A stretch of DNA of 30,371 nt from an uncultured Bacteriovorax sp. (GTDB lineage: Bacteria; Bdellovibrionota; Bacteriovoracia; Bacteriovoracales; Bacteriovoracaceae), in NCBI GenBank assembly GCA_946481315.1, contig CAMLMH010000015.1:1-30371 (forward strand), written 5' to 3'. Position numbers and translations under genes: made by a program. The notes beneath the pieces were generated by a model, which saw only the letters and a list, made by a program, of their open reading frames with translations, was not told where the DNA came from and did not search any database. Position 1 is the stretch's first letter; the number at the start of each line of letters is the position of its first letter. Positions 1-7,665 of this stretch are shown piece by piece.

Positions 1-49
1 GCACCTCGACATCTACATCCATTTTCATAATCAGTACTATCTTAAATAA
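1..49 (+). CDS. Possible 3' end of a gene entering from the left (partial)
   Basis: One forward frame stays open from base 2 and ends with a TAA at 47-49, directly before a bidirectional hairpin. That is where a gene converging on the AgmX-like gene would be expected to stop. Another forward frame ends with TAA at 28-30, so the frame is not certain. About 15 residues are visible and nothing can be said of function. Confidence 0.25.
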   Translation, partial: HLDIYIHFHNQYYLK

Positions 50-50
50 A

Positions 51-79
51 AAAAGACATGGAGTTCATCCATGTCTTTT
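51..79. terminator. Bidirectional intrinsic terminator
   Basis: A perfect 12-bp inverted repeat (AAAAGACATGGA / TCCATGTCTTTT) has a 5-nt loop and A/T tracts on both sides. It can end the minus-strand ExbB-ExbD-AgmX operon, and also any gene entering from the left. Confidence 0.8.
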
Positions 80-107
80 AAATTTATCACCACAATAGTA
101 GGGCAGT

Positions 108-1262
108 TTATATGCGCTTAGGATAGAAGTTCATCGGCTGGTATACTTCAACAGTTCTTCCACCACCCGGCGAAGGAAAACGAATCCCATCGAGAACGTT
201 TTTTACACAATCACGAACCTTATCAGATGTAATTTCTTCCGAACTTACTTCTGAACCACTCACCGATCCGTTTCCTACAATTTTAAATTTAAAATTCATT
301 CTTCCCTGCAGTCCATCTGCAGAGCGAGAGGTATCTAAATCTTTTTGATAACAACTTCTGAATTGTGGAATATGGTCGCGAAGAATTCTTCTGATAGCAT
401 CCGGGTCAATTGTTGAAACTGCGATTTTTTCTACCGGAACTCCGGCCACAGTCACAGATCCTTTGGTTGCGAGTCCATCAAAGCCGCGGGAAGAATCGAT
501 TTTCCCTTTTGCTGAGCCGGTTAAGCTTCCGATGTTGGTTGCCACTTTGGCAATGTTGGCAGTTCCGTTTGGTGAACCGGTAATGAAACCATCACCACCT
601 CCGCCACCTACTCCGTTGCCAATTCCGCCGCCCGTTCCATATCCGGCGCCGCCATCGTCTTTGGCCCCTTTAGCAGCAAGACGTTTAATGCCTTGTCCGC
701 TTTTTCTGATAGAATCTGTCACGTTAGTCATGTCGAGACCTTGATAAGTGTCTCCTGATCCACCTGTATTTCCGTCTACTGACTTTACCTTACTTGGAGC
801 AGAGCCTGAACCAATGGTTGTTTTTGGAGCTTTGCGGACGTCAGTTCCTGGTTTATAGGCTTCGCGTTTTTTTGAAGCGGGATCACCTTTTTGAACGTCC
901 TGAACCTTCTTCTGGTTTTTGTCTCCCAGACGGTCAGAATTTTTCACCACTCTGTCTGTTCCATTGTCGACTTTTTTCTCAGCAACTGGCGGGGCAACTT
1001 TTTCACTTTCAGCGGCCTTCACCGTTTGTTTAACGATATTGTTTTTTACCGGTGGAGTGACGAGTTCCATTTTAATAGGAATGAGTTTGGGATCATCTTT
1101 TAATTTATGTTCCATTTGCAATTGAGGAACTTTGAGCAGAAAGAAAAACAAATGAATGATTACACTGCCAATCAGCGCTCGTTTATTAAACTTGCGTGTT
1201 TCTGCCTCAAGCTTGGTCTCTTCTCCGCCGGGAGTGTACAATGGTTTTTTTACTGCACTCAT
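108..1262 (-). CDS. AgmX/PglI C-terminal domain protein (TonB-like energy transducer)
   Basis: The 384-residue protein has a basic N-terminus, one membrane anchor (about residues 29-44), and a long Lys/Pro/Val-rich linker. A Gly-rich stretch follows near 200-232. The C-terminal domain of about 100 residues has the layout of the AgmX/PglI family: IPQFRSCYQKDL, then a beta-rich part with VGNGSV, then a paired Cys and FPSPGGG. It is the last gene after ExbB and ExbD on the same strand, 33 bp behind ExbD, so it probably couples their proton-driven motion across the periplasm, as TonB or TolA does. Related proteins serve gliding-type motors in myxobacteria; which role applies here is not visible. 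The start is supported by AAGGA upstream. Confidence 0.8.
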   Translation of the reverse strand: MSAVKKPLYTPGGEETKLEAETRKFNKRALIGSVIIHLFFFLLKVPQLQMEHKLKDDPKLIPIKMELVTPPVKNNIVKQTVKAAESEKVAPPVAEKKVDNGTDRVVKNSDRLGDKNQKKVQDVQKGDPASKKREAYKPGTDVRKAPKTTIGSGSAPSKVKSVDGNTGGSGDTYQGLDMTNVTDSIRKSGQGIKRLAAKGAKDDGGAGYGTGGGIGNGVGGGGGDGFITGSPNGTANIAKVATNIGSLTGSAKGKIDSSRGFDGLATKGSVTVAGVPVEKIAVSTIDPDAIRRILRDHIPQFRSCYQKDLDTSRSADGLQGRMNFKFKIVGNGSVSGSEVSSEEITSDKVRDCVKNVLDGIRFPSPGGGRTVEVYQPMNFYPKRI

Positions 1263-1295
1263 CTCATATCGTCCTTAAGGTTTTACCCTTCAAAG

Positions 1296-1736
1296 CTATT
1301 TTGCGCCTTTATTTGCATCCTCTTCGGCTGCAATGGAAAAATTCTTAGCGCCGGCACTCTTGGCGATATCCATAATTTCTACCGCTTTTCCCAAGAAGGC
1401 CTGAGTATCGCCCTCAAGAATCACTGACTCTGTCTTTAATTCTGCCAGTTTTTCACTCATTCGCTGGGCAAGTTCGCCTTCAGCAACATACTTCCCCTGA
1501 AGGGCGACCTTACCACTTTTGTCCAGCGTGATGATCAGGATCTCGTCTTGTTTTTTCTCGTTGGTTATCTGAGTTTTTGGTAACTCAATGTCCAGTCCGG
1601 ATTCCAGAGCGGCAGTTGAAGTTACCATGAAAATAATCAGAAGAACGAGCATGATATCAATCAACGGTGTCATGTTGATTTCAGCGACGATGTTTTCTTC
1701 GTCGCCTGAATTTTGATTAGAACTTCCCATTGCCAT
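1296..1736 (-). CDS. ExbD/TolR-family biopolymer transport protein
   Basis: This 146-residue protein has a short cytoplasmic tail, one transmembrane helix (about 23-42) and a periplasmic domain. The family signature NMTPLIDIMLVLLIIFMV includes Asp27, the proton-carrying residue of ExbD/TolR. An AGGAG sits 6 nt before the ATG. The gene lies between ExbB and the AgmX-like gene, with 34-bp and 33-bp gaps, which indicates one transcript. ExbD and TolR cannot be told apart from sequence alone, but the AgmX-type partner argues against a classical Tol-Pal system. Confidence 0.92.
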   Translation of the reverse strand: MAMGSSNQNSGDEENIVAEINMTPLIDIMLVLLIIFMVTSTAALESGLDIELPKTQITNEKKQDEILIITLDKSGKVALQGKYVAEGELAQRMSEKLAELKTESVILEGDTQAFLGKAVEIMDIAKSAGAKNFSIAAEEDANKGAK

Positions 1737-1770
1737 AAGGCACTCCTGTTTTAAAAAGTCTTCTTACAAC

Positions 1771-2382
1771 TTACTTTTTAGCAGCGTTGAATTGCTCGGC
1801 CATGTCTCCCAGACCATTTTTAAATTCAGCAAGTGCTTCACCAATTTTTACCAGAATGTAGTTGTAAAACATAACGGCGATAACGGCTACAAGGATACCT
1901 GCTGCTGTGGCAATAAGAGCTTCAGAGATAGACGCAGCAACTACGGCGAAACCGGATTTTCCTGCAGCACCGATTGCTTTAAATGATCCCATAATCCCCC
2001 AGACTGTACCGAAGAGACCAACAAATGGTGCTGAAGATCCGATTGTACCAAGTACCCAGACATTCTTTTTTAGCCCCATGGTTGTTTCCTGCAGACGTCG
2101 TTGCATTCTGGCATCCCACTCTTCTGAAGAAGTTGCTTCTTCAAAAATAGCCGAGTGAGGTTTAGCAATAATTTCCGGACAATTTTTGTACAACCATTCC
2201 ATCTCATTGAAACGTTTTGAATGAATGATTCTGATTCCTTCATCATAAAAATATTTTGCTTGTTTTCTAAATCCAACCAGGAACCAGATTTTCTGAATGG
2301 CGACAGTCCACACGACAATTGAAAAAATCAAAAGCGGGTACATGATAAAGCCACCTTGCTTAAAAATTTCGACTAATTCCAT
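1771..2382 (-). CDS. MotA/TolQ/ExbB-family proton channel protein
   Basis: The 203-residue inner-membrane protein has three predicted helices (about 12-34, 108-130 and 150-178). The conserved core APFVGLFGTVWGIMGSF is followed by the Ala/Gly/Thr-rich helix SEALIATAAGILVAVIAV, both hallmarks of TolQ/ExbB. It is the first gene of the operon, with AAGGAG 8 nt before the ATG. With the ExbD protein it would form the proton-driven stator that powers the AgmX-like transducer. Confidence 0.93.
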   Translation of the reverse strand: MELVEIFKQGGFIMYPLLIFSIVVWTVAIQKIWFLVGFRKQAKYFYDEGIRIIHSKRFNEMEWLYKNCPEIIAKPHSAIFEEATSSEEWDARMQRRLQETTMGLKKNVWVLGTIGSSAPFVGLFGTVWGIMGSFKAIGAAGKSGFAVVAASISEALIATAAGILVAVIAVMFYNYILVKIGEALAEFKNGLGDMAEQFNAAKK

Positions 2383-2410
2383 TTCTTAGACTCCTTGTCT
2401 CTAATGTCAC

Positions 2411-2439
2411 TGTTTGTTAACGCTTTAAGATGTTTGTTA
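2411..2439. promoter_or_regulatory. Direct repeat in the 360-bp gap upstream of the exb operon
   Basis: TGTTTGTTA occurs at 2411-2419 and again at 2431-2439. The 20-bp spacing is about two helical turns. An 11-nt palindrome (TTAACGGTTAA) follows directly. The repeats lie just upstream of the ExbB start and may bind a regulator. I see no gene, sigma-54 site or clear sigma-70 promoter in the rest of 2383-2741, which is AT-rich. Confidence 0.3.
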
Positions 2440-2741
2440 CCTTAACGGTTAAACTTATTAATTGTTTTAATATTTTAGCTCAGTTTGAAAATTATTTAAG
2501 CACAAAGTTAAAAAGTGTTTTTCTCGGGAATAAATTGACCATGTATTAAGATCAAATTTGCTTTTATGATTATGAGATGGGCTTCTGTGACATGATAAAT
2601 TTAGTTGAGGGTTTTGCTCTGTCGCCAAATGCTTAAGCGCAGGCAGTAAAAATTTCTGAGCGAAATTATTTGTCTTTCCAGAGTGAAAAGTGTTTTAAAG
2701 AAAGACGCTTCTCCCGTCTTCACCAACAAACGGAGCAATGT

Positions 2742-3569
2742 ATGAACACTAAAAAAATCACGATTCTTATTACTTCCCTGCTGGTCTCAATGGCGATCAA
2801 TGCCAGAGTTATTATTGATCATGATGAAACAGTTGTTCAGGCCCCGTTAAAAGATTCAAATGAAGAACCACTTATGGGAACTGTTTGCAGAACCAGAGAT
2901 CATCTTCGCTGGGATTATTGCATGAATCGTGATGAGGATAACAACGAACTGATGAAAAGCTTTAAGTTCACAAACTATGGTGGAAATCCTTCGGTGCCAA
3001 TGGGAGGCTTTGCAGTTGGCAGGGAATTTGAATTTATGTTTGAAGATCTGGCACGCTCAGATCTTGGACTTTTAATCTGGGACTCTCCTAGTGAGGTTGA
3101 AAGCCATGGACATCTTAAATTAATGAATTTCTTCCCCCGTGAGGTTCTCCCAGCGGTTCGGTTTGAATCCAGCGCGGATAAAGATGAGGTCATTGTGACA
3201 CTACCAACTCGTGAAGAAGTTGTTTTTCACGGCAAGACAAAAGAAATTCTTAGCGGAGCTTTAAAAGAGGGGCCACTAAAGGTTGATGGCAGTGGAGCTG
3301 CCGTTACTCCGGATGTTCAATATGTGGGCTCAGGAGTGGTCGTTGAAACGAGTGCACTTGCAGACTGGCCGGTAGGGCTGGCCGCTTCGAGCGCTGGGAA
3401 ATATGCCATCATTAAAAAGAAAGGATTCAAAAATTGTTCAGTTCCCATCAAGGAACTATGGTATACCGACATGAGTAAAGGCGGAAATGTCTTCTTTAAC
3501 AAGAAATACATTACCGATATCGCTTTCGACTCTTTCTTAAAAAAACGATGCAAGTTCTCGATGTACTAG
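2742..3569 (+). CDS. Exported protein of unknown function
   Basis: I chose the ATG at 2742 because GGAG lies 6 nt upstream and the first 21 residues form a signal peptide (basic MNTKK, hydrophobic core, AINA). An upstream TTG at 2670 is in frame but would bury this signal. The mature part of about 254 residues has four Cys in two separated pairs (CRTRDHLRWDYC near the N-terminus; NCS and RC near the C-terminus), suggesting disulfides. I recognise no domain. The aminotransferase starts 33 bp downstream with its own ribosome-binding site. Confidence 0.75.
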   Translation: MNTKKITILITSLLVSMAINARVIIDHDETVVQAPLKDSNEEPLMGTVCRTRDHLRWDYCMNRDEDNNELMKSFKFTNYGGNPSVPMGGFAVGREFEFMFEDLARSDLGLLIWDSPSEVESHGHLKLMNFFPREVLPAVRFESSADKDEVIVTLPTREEVVFHGKTKEILSGALKEGPLKVDGSGAAVTPDVQYVGSGVVVETSALADWPVGLAASSAGKYAIIKKKGFKNCSVPIKELWYTDMSKGGNVFFNKKYITDIAFDSFLKKRCKFSMY

Positions 3570-3602
3570 AATAGCTGCAACTTTTTCTATCAGGAGATCT
3601 CC

Positions 3603-4778
3603 ATGAATCGTCTGGACAACATTTCGTTGGGTAAGATTGTCGTTATCCGCGAAAAACTTATCAATGCTCAAAGAGGCGGACAAAAAATTTTTCGTTTCGA
3701 ATCCGGTGATCCCAGCTTTGACATCCATCCTGTTGTCAAGGACGGAATTGCCAGGGCCATCAGTGAAAACAAAACTCACTACATTCCCAACAATGGAATT
3801 CCTGAGCTTCGTGAAGCTCTGGTAAAAAAACTGGAAGATTATAACCGCATTCCAGTTGAGGCCCGCCACATTTCTATCACCAACGGGGCCATGCATGCGC
3901 TTTATGTAACTTATCAATGTATTCTTGATCCGGATGGAGATGATGAGGTCATTGTTCCGGATCCGATGTGGACAGAGGCCGTTGAAAATGCCCGTCTGGC
4001 CGGTGGAAAAACAATCGGGGTTGAATTAAAACCAGAACATGATTATGTTTACCGCGCTTGTGATATTGAAGCGAAAATCACGCCCAAGACAAGGGTTATT
4101 TTCCTTAATTCACCTCAAAATCCGACAGGTGCAATTATTCCGACTCGAGAGTTAAAAAAAATCGCAGAACTGGCACGTGAGCGTAATTTATGGATCGTAT
4201 CTGACGAAGCCTATGAACATGTTCTCTTCGATGGAGGCGGTCATGTTTCTATTGCTTCACTGATTCCGGATTACGATAAAGTTGTATCCGTTTACTCTTT
4301 TTCTAAATCCTATGCCATGAGCGGTCTGCGCTTGGGGTATTTTGCCTGTAAAAATACGCTGTTTAATGAAAGAGCGGCAAAACTTCTTCGCTGTACGGTC
4401 AACGGAATCAACAGCATCTCACAATGGGGAGCTTTGGAGGCCATTACCAAGACTCCTGAGTCCTGGTATGAAAGCATGAATGATGAATACCTAAAACGCC
4501 GCAATTGCCTGCTGGAAGCTTTAATGGGACAGGATATTCTGACTCCATACAAACCTAAAGCGGCCTTCTATTTGTGGTGCCGGGTGAAAGACGGTATAGA
4601 TGTGGAACGACTTTCTGAAGACCTGGCCCTGGCCGGTCTGGGAAATGCTCCCGGAAGCTGTTTTGGAGAAACTCCATCAAGTAAGCAGTCTATTCGAATC
4701 GCTTTTAGTTGTGAAACACAGATGGTGATAGAAGGATCTAAAGCGCTTAACGAATTTTTAAGAAATTATAAACAATAA
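3603..4778 (+). CDS. Class I/II PLP-dependent aminotransferase
   Basis: The 391-residue protein has full length for the aspartate aminotransferase fold type I. It shows NPTG at 173-176, DEAY at 201-204, and the PLP Schiff-base lysine at 235 within SFSKSYAMSGLRLGY. A C-terminal SIRIAFS carries the Arg expected to bind the substrate carboxylate. It would act in the cytoplasm in amino-acid transamination; the substrate (aspartate, alanine or aromatic) cannot be assigned. AGGAG precedes the ATG. A strong bidirectional terminator follows at once. Confidence 0.92.
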   Translation: MNRLDNISLGKIVVIREKLINAQRGGQKIFRFESGDPSFDIHPVVKDGIARAISENKTHYIPNNGIPELREALVKKLEDYNRIPVEARHISITNGAMHALYVTYQCILDPDGDDEVIVPDPMWTEAVENARLAGGKTIGVELKPEHDYVYRACDIEAKITPKTRVIFLNSPQNPTGAIIPTRELKKIAELARERNLWIVSDEAYEHVLFDGGGHVSIASLIPDYDKVVSVYSFSKSYAMSGLRLGYFACKNTLFNERAAKLLRCTVNGINSISQWGALEAITKTPESWYESMNDEYLKRRNCLLEALMGQDILTPYKPKAAFYLWCRVKDGIDVERLSEDLALAGLGNAPGSCFGETPSSKQSIRIAFSCETQMVIEGSKALNEFLRNYKQ

Positions 4779-4805
4779 AAAAGGAGTGGTTTTCCACTCC
4801 TTTTT
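4778..4805. terminator. Bidirectional intrinsic terminator
   Basis: A 12-bp perfect stem (AAAAAGGAGTGG / CCACTCCTTTTT) with a 4-nt loop sits between the convergent aminotransferase and HNH genes. Its A and T tracts serve both strands. Confidence 0.9.
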
Positions 4806-4806
4806 C

Positions 4807-5298
4807 TTATAATCCGTTTACATAATTTATGATTTCTGGAACACGCTCCAGGTGAGTTTTCGCTTCAATTACCAGCAGTACAGCATCCGATTGTTTTAAT
4901 TTCCCCTCATACATTTTTGCACAGAGTACCGGCTCTAGCGGATCAGTGACCGCATATACACTTTTATGCTGAGGCCACAAGTTTGTCGTATCATTGGCCC
5001 CGCCCACACATAAAGGAATGAGGTGATCAATTTTGAACTCTTCCCTTTTCATCTGTGAGACCCGGTAACCAAAACTACGGTCATAATTATTGATAACGTA
5101 TTCTTTCGTTTGCCAGGTTACATCTCTTTCACAATACGGAATGTTTTCTGAGTAACGATACTTCGAAGGCTTATTACAAAGTTTTCCCGGTGTCACTGTT
5201 AATTCAGGATTTTTAGGAAAAGCTTCACCGGCCGATGTGCCGTCTATAAAAACGAAAGAACTAAGAATCAATAAACAGGTCTGGATTTTTAGCTTCAT
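4807..5298 (-). CDS. Exported HNH-endonuclease-like protein
   Basis: The ATG at 5298 is preferred over an in-frame TTG at 5313 because AAGGGA precedes it and it opens a signal peptide (MKLKIQTCLLILSSFVF). The mature part contains DHLIPLCVGG at 91-100, then N102, NLWPQ at 106-110 and a nearby His, matching the DH..P...GG..N..NLWP pattern of small HNH-type proteins. Four Cys could form disulfides in the periplasm or outside the cell. A DNase role is plausible from the family pattern, but a complete metal-binding HNH set is not certain. Confidence 0.7.
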   Translation of the reverse strand: MKLKIQTCLLILSSFVFIDGTSAGEAFPKNPELTVTPGKLCNKPSKYRYSENIPYCERDVTWQTKEYVINNYDRSFGYRVSQMKREEFKIDHLIPLCVGGANDTTNLWPQHKSVYAVTDPLEPVLCAKMYEGKLKQSDAVLLVIEAKTHLERVPEIINYVNGL

Positions 5299-5330
5299 CT
5301 TATCCCTTGTCAAAAAAATGATGTTAGGGA

Positions 5331-5359
5331 CTTATAAGCAAAAATTCAGTAACTGTGCA
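5331..5359 (-). promoter_or_regulatory. Candidate sigma-70 promoter for the HNH-like gene
   Basis: On the minus strand TGCACA and TATAAG are separated by 17 nt. They are placed between the upstream terminator and the start codon at 5298. The -35 box is weak. Confidence 0.35.
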
Positions 5360-5366
5360 GATTAAA

Positions 5367-5401
5367 GCCCGTCCAGTGAAAATATTACATTTTCACCGGG
5401 C
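5367..5401 (-). terminator. Hairpin terminator of the Cys-rich exported gene
   Basis: GTGAAAAT / ATTTTCAC pair around a 5-nt loop and are extended by GCCCG / CGGGC with a 4-nt bulge. On the minus strand the hairpin follows the stop codon of the 5414-6358 gene and is followed by a short T-rich stretch. Confidence 0.6.
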
Positions 5402-5413
5402 AAACTAAATTTA

Positions 5414-6358
5414 TTAATTGACGACAATAGACTGAGTTAACTCATTGGAAAGTTGAGGTGAGTTAATGGCACCCGTTGTATCCACCTTTTTAAGCGTTTT
5501 TAGAGTAATGCTTAAAGTGTGTTTTTTGGTTGGGTTAAATGCTGGAAGTAATTTATTGATATCAATAGATGTTACAAATTCCCCGCTTTCTGAAGTCATA
5601 TTAAGTTCAGCAGTTTTTAGAGATCTATTAAAGAGAATCTTATCCTTTAACAAGAAACGATTGCGGATAATTTTTAAATCTACAACGACATTCTCAGAAG
5701 CTTTAAGATCGGCAGATTTAAAGGAGAGGGCTCCTTTATTGTAAACCAGAGCAGAGAGACCACTACTCATCCCCTCAAGTCCTTTGATATCTGCAAAATC
5801 AATATCAATTTTAATATTTCTTTCCTTGTGTCCTCCGGGAAGTGTCCGCTCAGTTCTCTCTACGACTTTACTTTTTATAATTGCAGTTTTACAGAATGCT
5901 TTAAAGTTTTCACTTCCTTCCGTAAGGTATATGAACCATGTACAACGGGACAAATCGAAATTTTTTCCACGTAATGTTTTAATCACTTCTACATTTGCGT
6001 AAATTGTATGATCGTTGACTTGATTGACGACTTTTCGGTGCTGGATGCAATCATAAGTTTCTGTTCGGGTTGTGCTCACCTCTTCGCAAATTTCCACTGG
6101 CTCTCTGGTACAGTCATCTCCTACGCCCGGTATTTTTCGACAATGATTTTCCATAACAGTCCGGCACCGTGTTTCTGTTGCGTCTGAAACTTCTCGTGAA
6201 CAAGTTGTTTCATAAGGTTCATAACTAACAACATCACGATAAATGGCCCTTTCGGTCTTCAAAAAGGCCTGGTCTTCAAAACTTCCCAGGTTGATATTGT
6301 CACTTGCCTGAAGCGCACAGATGAAAACAAAAGGAAGAACACACCTGAAGACTTTCAT
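5414..6358 (-). CDS. Exported Cys-rich protein of unknown function
   Basis: The ATG at 6358 has AGGAG upstream and opens a signal peptide (MKVFRCVLPFVFICALQAS); the open frame extends 60 bases further without a better start. After a short mature N-terminus there is a segment of about 60 residues with six to seven Cys, rich in Thr and Glu (CSREVSD, CRTVMENHC, DDCTREPVEIC, YDC). A beta-rich region without Cys follows, with repeated LKTL and DIDINKL-like strands. I recognise no family. The layout suggests a disulfide-tied knob followed by a beta-sandwich in the periplasm or on the surface. Confidence 0.7.
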   Translation of the reverse strand: MKVFRCVLPFVFICALQASDNINLGSFEDQAFLKTERAIYRDVVSYEPYETTCSREVSDATETRCRTVMENHCRKIPGVGDDCTREPVEICEEVSTTRTETYDCIQHRKVVNQVNDHTIYANVEVIKTLRGKNFDLSRCTWFIYLTEGSENFKAFCKTAIIKSKVVERTERTLPGGHKERNIKIDIDFADIKGLEGMSSGLSALVYNKGALSFKSADLKASENVVVDLKIIRNRFLLKDKILFNRSLKTAELNMTSESGEFVTSIDINKLLPAFNPTKKHTLSITLKTLKKVDTTGAINSPQLSNELTQSIVVN

Positions 6359-6519
6359 TATTTTCTCCTGGAAAGGTATTTGTGAAAAAGTGATAACCAA
6401 AGCTTTAACTTTCGGCAAATTAGTTAAGACAAGATTTATGAAATTTTCAGATTATGTAAGAAAGTCGTTAACAAATGACAGACTTATTTTTAAAGCGGTG
6501 ACAAAATGAAACTCAAAGA

Positions 6520-6537
6520 CCTTGCCCGAAGGCAAGG
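6520..6537 (-). terminator. Hairpin downstream of the outer-membrane protein gene
   Basis: CCTTGCC and GGCAAGG pair around a stable 4-nt loop (TTCG on the minus strand), followed by a weak T-rich tail. It is placed 26 bp after the stop of the barrel protein gene. Confidence 0.55.
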
Positions 6538-6563
6538 CCGTTAAGCTGGAAATTTTATTAAAT

Positions 6564-7175
6564 TTAAATAGACATCGGGAAACTGACGCTAAAAATCCAC
6601 TGTTTGTTGTCCAGGTCAACATTTGTTAAGTTTGTTCCTGGTGTAAAAATACCTGCACTCTCGATCTCAGTTGTATCATACGTCAAATCCTGGTATTCAG
6701 CATTCAGGCTTGTCGGGCCAACCTTAATACCGGCCCCAACTCTCCAGCCATCACCGTCTTTAAATTTTTGATCAATGTTTTGGGAACTGTCCGGATCCAG
6801 AGTGGCATCATAAATATATCCGCCCCAAACTCTGATTCCTAAAGTGGTTGGCATCTGAAATCCCAGCACTGGCCCATAATTCCAGGCCTTGGTATCTGCG
6901 TCCTGATTAAGGGATGTTCCTTCAAATTTTGGAATTGAATAACGGGCATCCGCTCCCAGGAAAACAGATTCCATTATGTGAAAGCCAAGTCTAAGACCCG
7001 CCCCAAATCCTTCCAGGTCAATTTCTTGATTCGTGACTGGAGAAGGCAAGCTGACATCACCATCTCCTACTTCATACGTAATCATGGGTTCAATGAATAC
7101 TCCACCTTTATCAATGGCAAAGGCAGGACTACTGATGCATCCTAAAACAGCGCTCGTAATTAAGAACTTTTTCAT
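6564..7175 (-). CDS. Outer-membrane beta-barrel protein
   Basis: The 203-residue product begins with a clear signal peptide (MKKFLITSAVLGCISSPAFA). The rest alternates polar and hydrophobic residues in short amphipathic strands (VFIEPMITYEVG, GAGLRLGFHI, VFLGADARYSI, IRVWGGYIYDA), and it ends in a strand (QWIFSVSFPMSI). Size and pattern suit a small 8-stranded barrel of the OmpA/OmpW type. It starts 3 bp after a 52-codon gene whose end carries its AAGGAG, so the two are co-transcribed, apparently from the sigma-54 site at 7408-7423. Confidence 0.8.
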   Translation of the reverse strand: MKKFLITSAVLGCISSPAFAIDKGGVFIEPMITYEVGDGDVSLPSPVTNQEIDLEGFGAGLRLGFHIMESVFLGADARYSIPKFEGTSLNQDADTKAWNYGPVLGFQMPTTLGIRVWGGYIYDATLDPDSSQNIDQKFKDGDGWRVGAGIKVGPTSLNAEYQDLTYDTTEIESAGIFTPGTNLTNVDLDNKQWIFSVSFPMSI

Positions 7176-7178
7176 GGC

Positions 7179-7337
7179 TTACTCCTTTAATGTAATCGCG
7201 TGATCAATAAGCGTATCTAAAGACATCAGATTAAAACTGTCTGTCTCAGTTGATTGGGCCATATTGATCCGAAAAAGGTTTAGAATGAGAGCAAACATGA
7301 AGATTAATAAAAATTTACCCTGCAGTGACTTCATCAT
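7179..7337 (-). CDS. 52-residue exported or membrane peptide
   Basis: A short frame opens with ATGATG, 6 nt after GGAG. It encodes a basic N-terminus (MMKSLQGK), a hydrophobic core (FLLIFMFALIL) and a polar C-terminal half (AQSTETDSFNLMS...). Its last codons AAG GAG TAA form the ribosome-binding site of the barrel protein gene, which argues for real translational coupling. It has no recognised family. It could be a secreted peptide, a membrane-tethered peptide, or a leader peptide controlling the barrel gene. Confidence 0.65.
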   Translation of the reverse strand: MMKSLQGKFLLIFMFALILNLFRINMAQSTETDSFNLMSLDTLIDHAITLKE

Positions 7338-7407
7338 GATGGACTCCTTTTTTTACCTTCCGTGACAACGCGAGACCTTCCTCGTATTCATGATTCATTT
7401 AAAAAAT

Positions 7408-7423
7408 TGCAGAAAGCATGCCA
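7408..7423 (-). promoter_or_regulatory. Sigma-54 promoter of the outer-membrane protein operon
   Basis: The minus strand reads TGGCATGCTTTCTGCA: GG and GC are 10 nt apart, with a TGGCA -24 box and a TGCA -12 box. Transcription would start near 7397, about 60 nt before the 52-codon gene. Confidence 0.85.
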
Positions 7424-7473
7424 GCAAAATTTTGTAATGAATCCACGCGATTGCTGTCTTTCAACTGAACACC

Positions 7474-7560
7474 GTTCTAAGACAGAACTTGTATGCGCTT
7501 TTAGTCTTTGTTCCAAAGTACCCCGGCATAAAAAAGTATTAATGCTTTTCGTTCAGGAAC
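7474..7560. promoter_or_regulatory. Cluster of short dyads between divergent promoters
   Basis: Three dyads lie in the 330-bp gap between the outer-membrane operon and the CsbD-ElaB gene. They are GTTCT-AAGAC-AGAAC (7474-7488), CTTTG-TTC-CAAAG (7506-7518) and GTTC-AG-GAAC (7551-7560). They sit at enhancer distance from the sigma-54 sites at 7408 and 7599 and may bind the activator. The nine bases ACAGAACTT (7482-7490) recur upstream of the hemerythrin promoter near 10167. No convincing gene lies in this gap. Confidence 0.3.
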
Positions 7561-7598
7561 AAATTATTGATTTAATGATTAAGAGAAATATTTCCGGC

Positions 7599-7614
7599 CG
7601 GCATAGTTCTTGGA
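7599..7614 (+). promoter_or_regulatory. Weak candidate sigma-54 promoter of the CsbD-ElaB gene
   Basis: CGGCATAGTTCTTGGA keeps GGCAT and the correct spacing to TTG. However, the -12 element has GG in place of GC and the first T is C. It is placed 52 nt before the start codon, like the stronger sites in this island. Confidence 0.4.
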
Positions 7615-7665
7615 TTTCATGAATTGTCAAAAATAGCTTTTCAGTATTTTTTTACGGAGGAAAAA

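Noticed and set aside
26..28. Minus-strand ATG near the left edge as the start of another gene
   Set aside because: It has no ribosome-binding site, and a terminator directly upstream on that strand leaves little room for a promoter. A forward gene ending before the terminator is more likely.
1107..1427. Forward open frame of 106 codons opposite the AgmX/ExbD junction
   Set aside because: It is antisense to two well-supported genes and shows no protein features.
5360..5374. Possible sigma-54 site CGGGCTTTAATCTGCA (minus strand, 5357-5372) before the HNH-like gene
   Set aside because: The spacing fits, but the -24 box (CGGGCT) departs from the island's consensus, it overlaps a terminator stem, and a sigma-70-like pair lies closer. 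A chance match is likely.
7362..7622. Forward open frame of 86 codons in the gap before the CsbD-ElaB gene
   Set aside because: It starts at GTG without a ribosome-binding site, has no recognisable protein features, and runs across the sigma-54 promoter elements and dyads.
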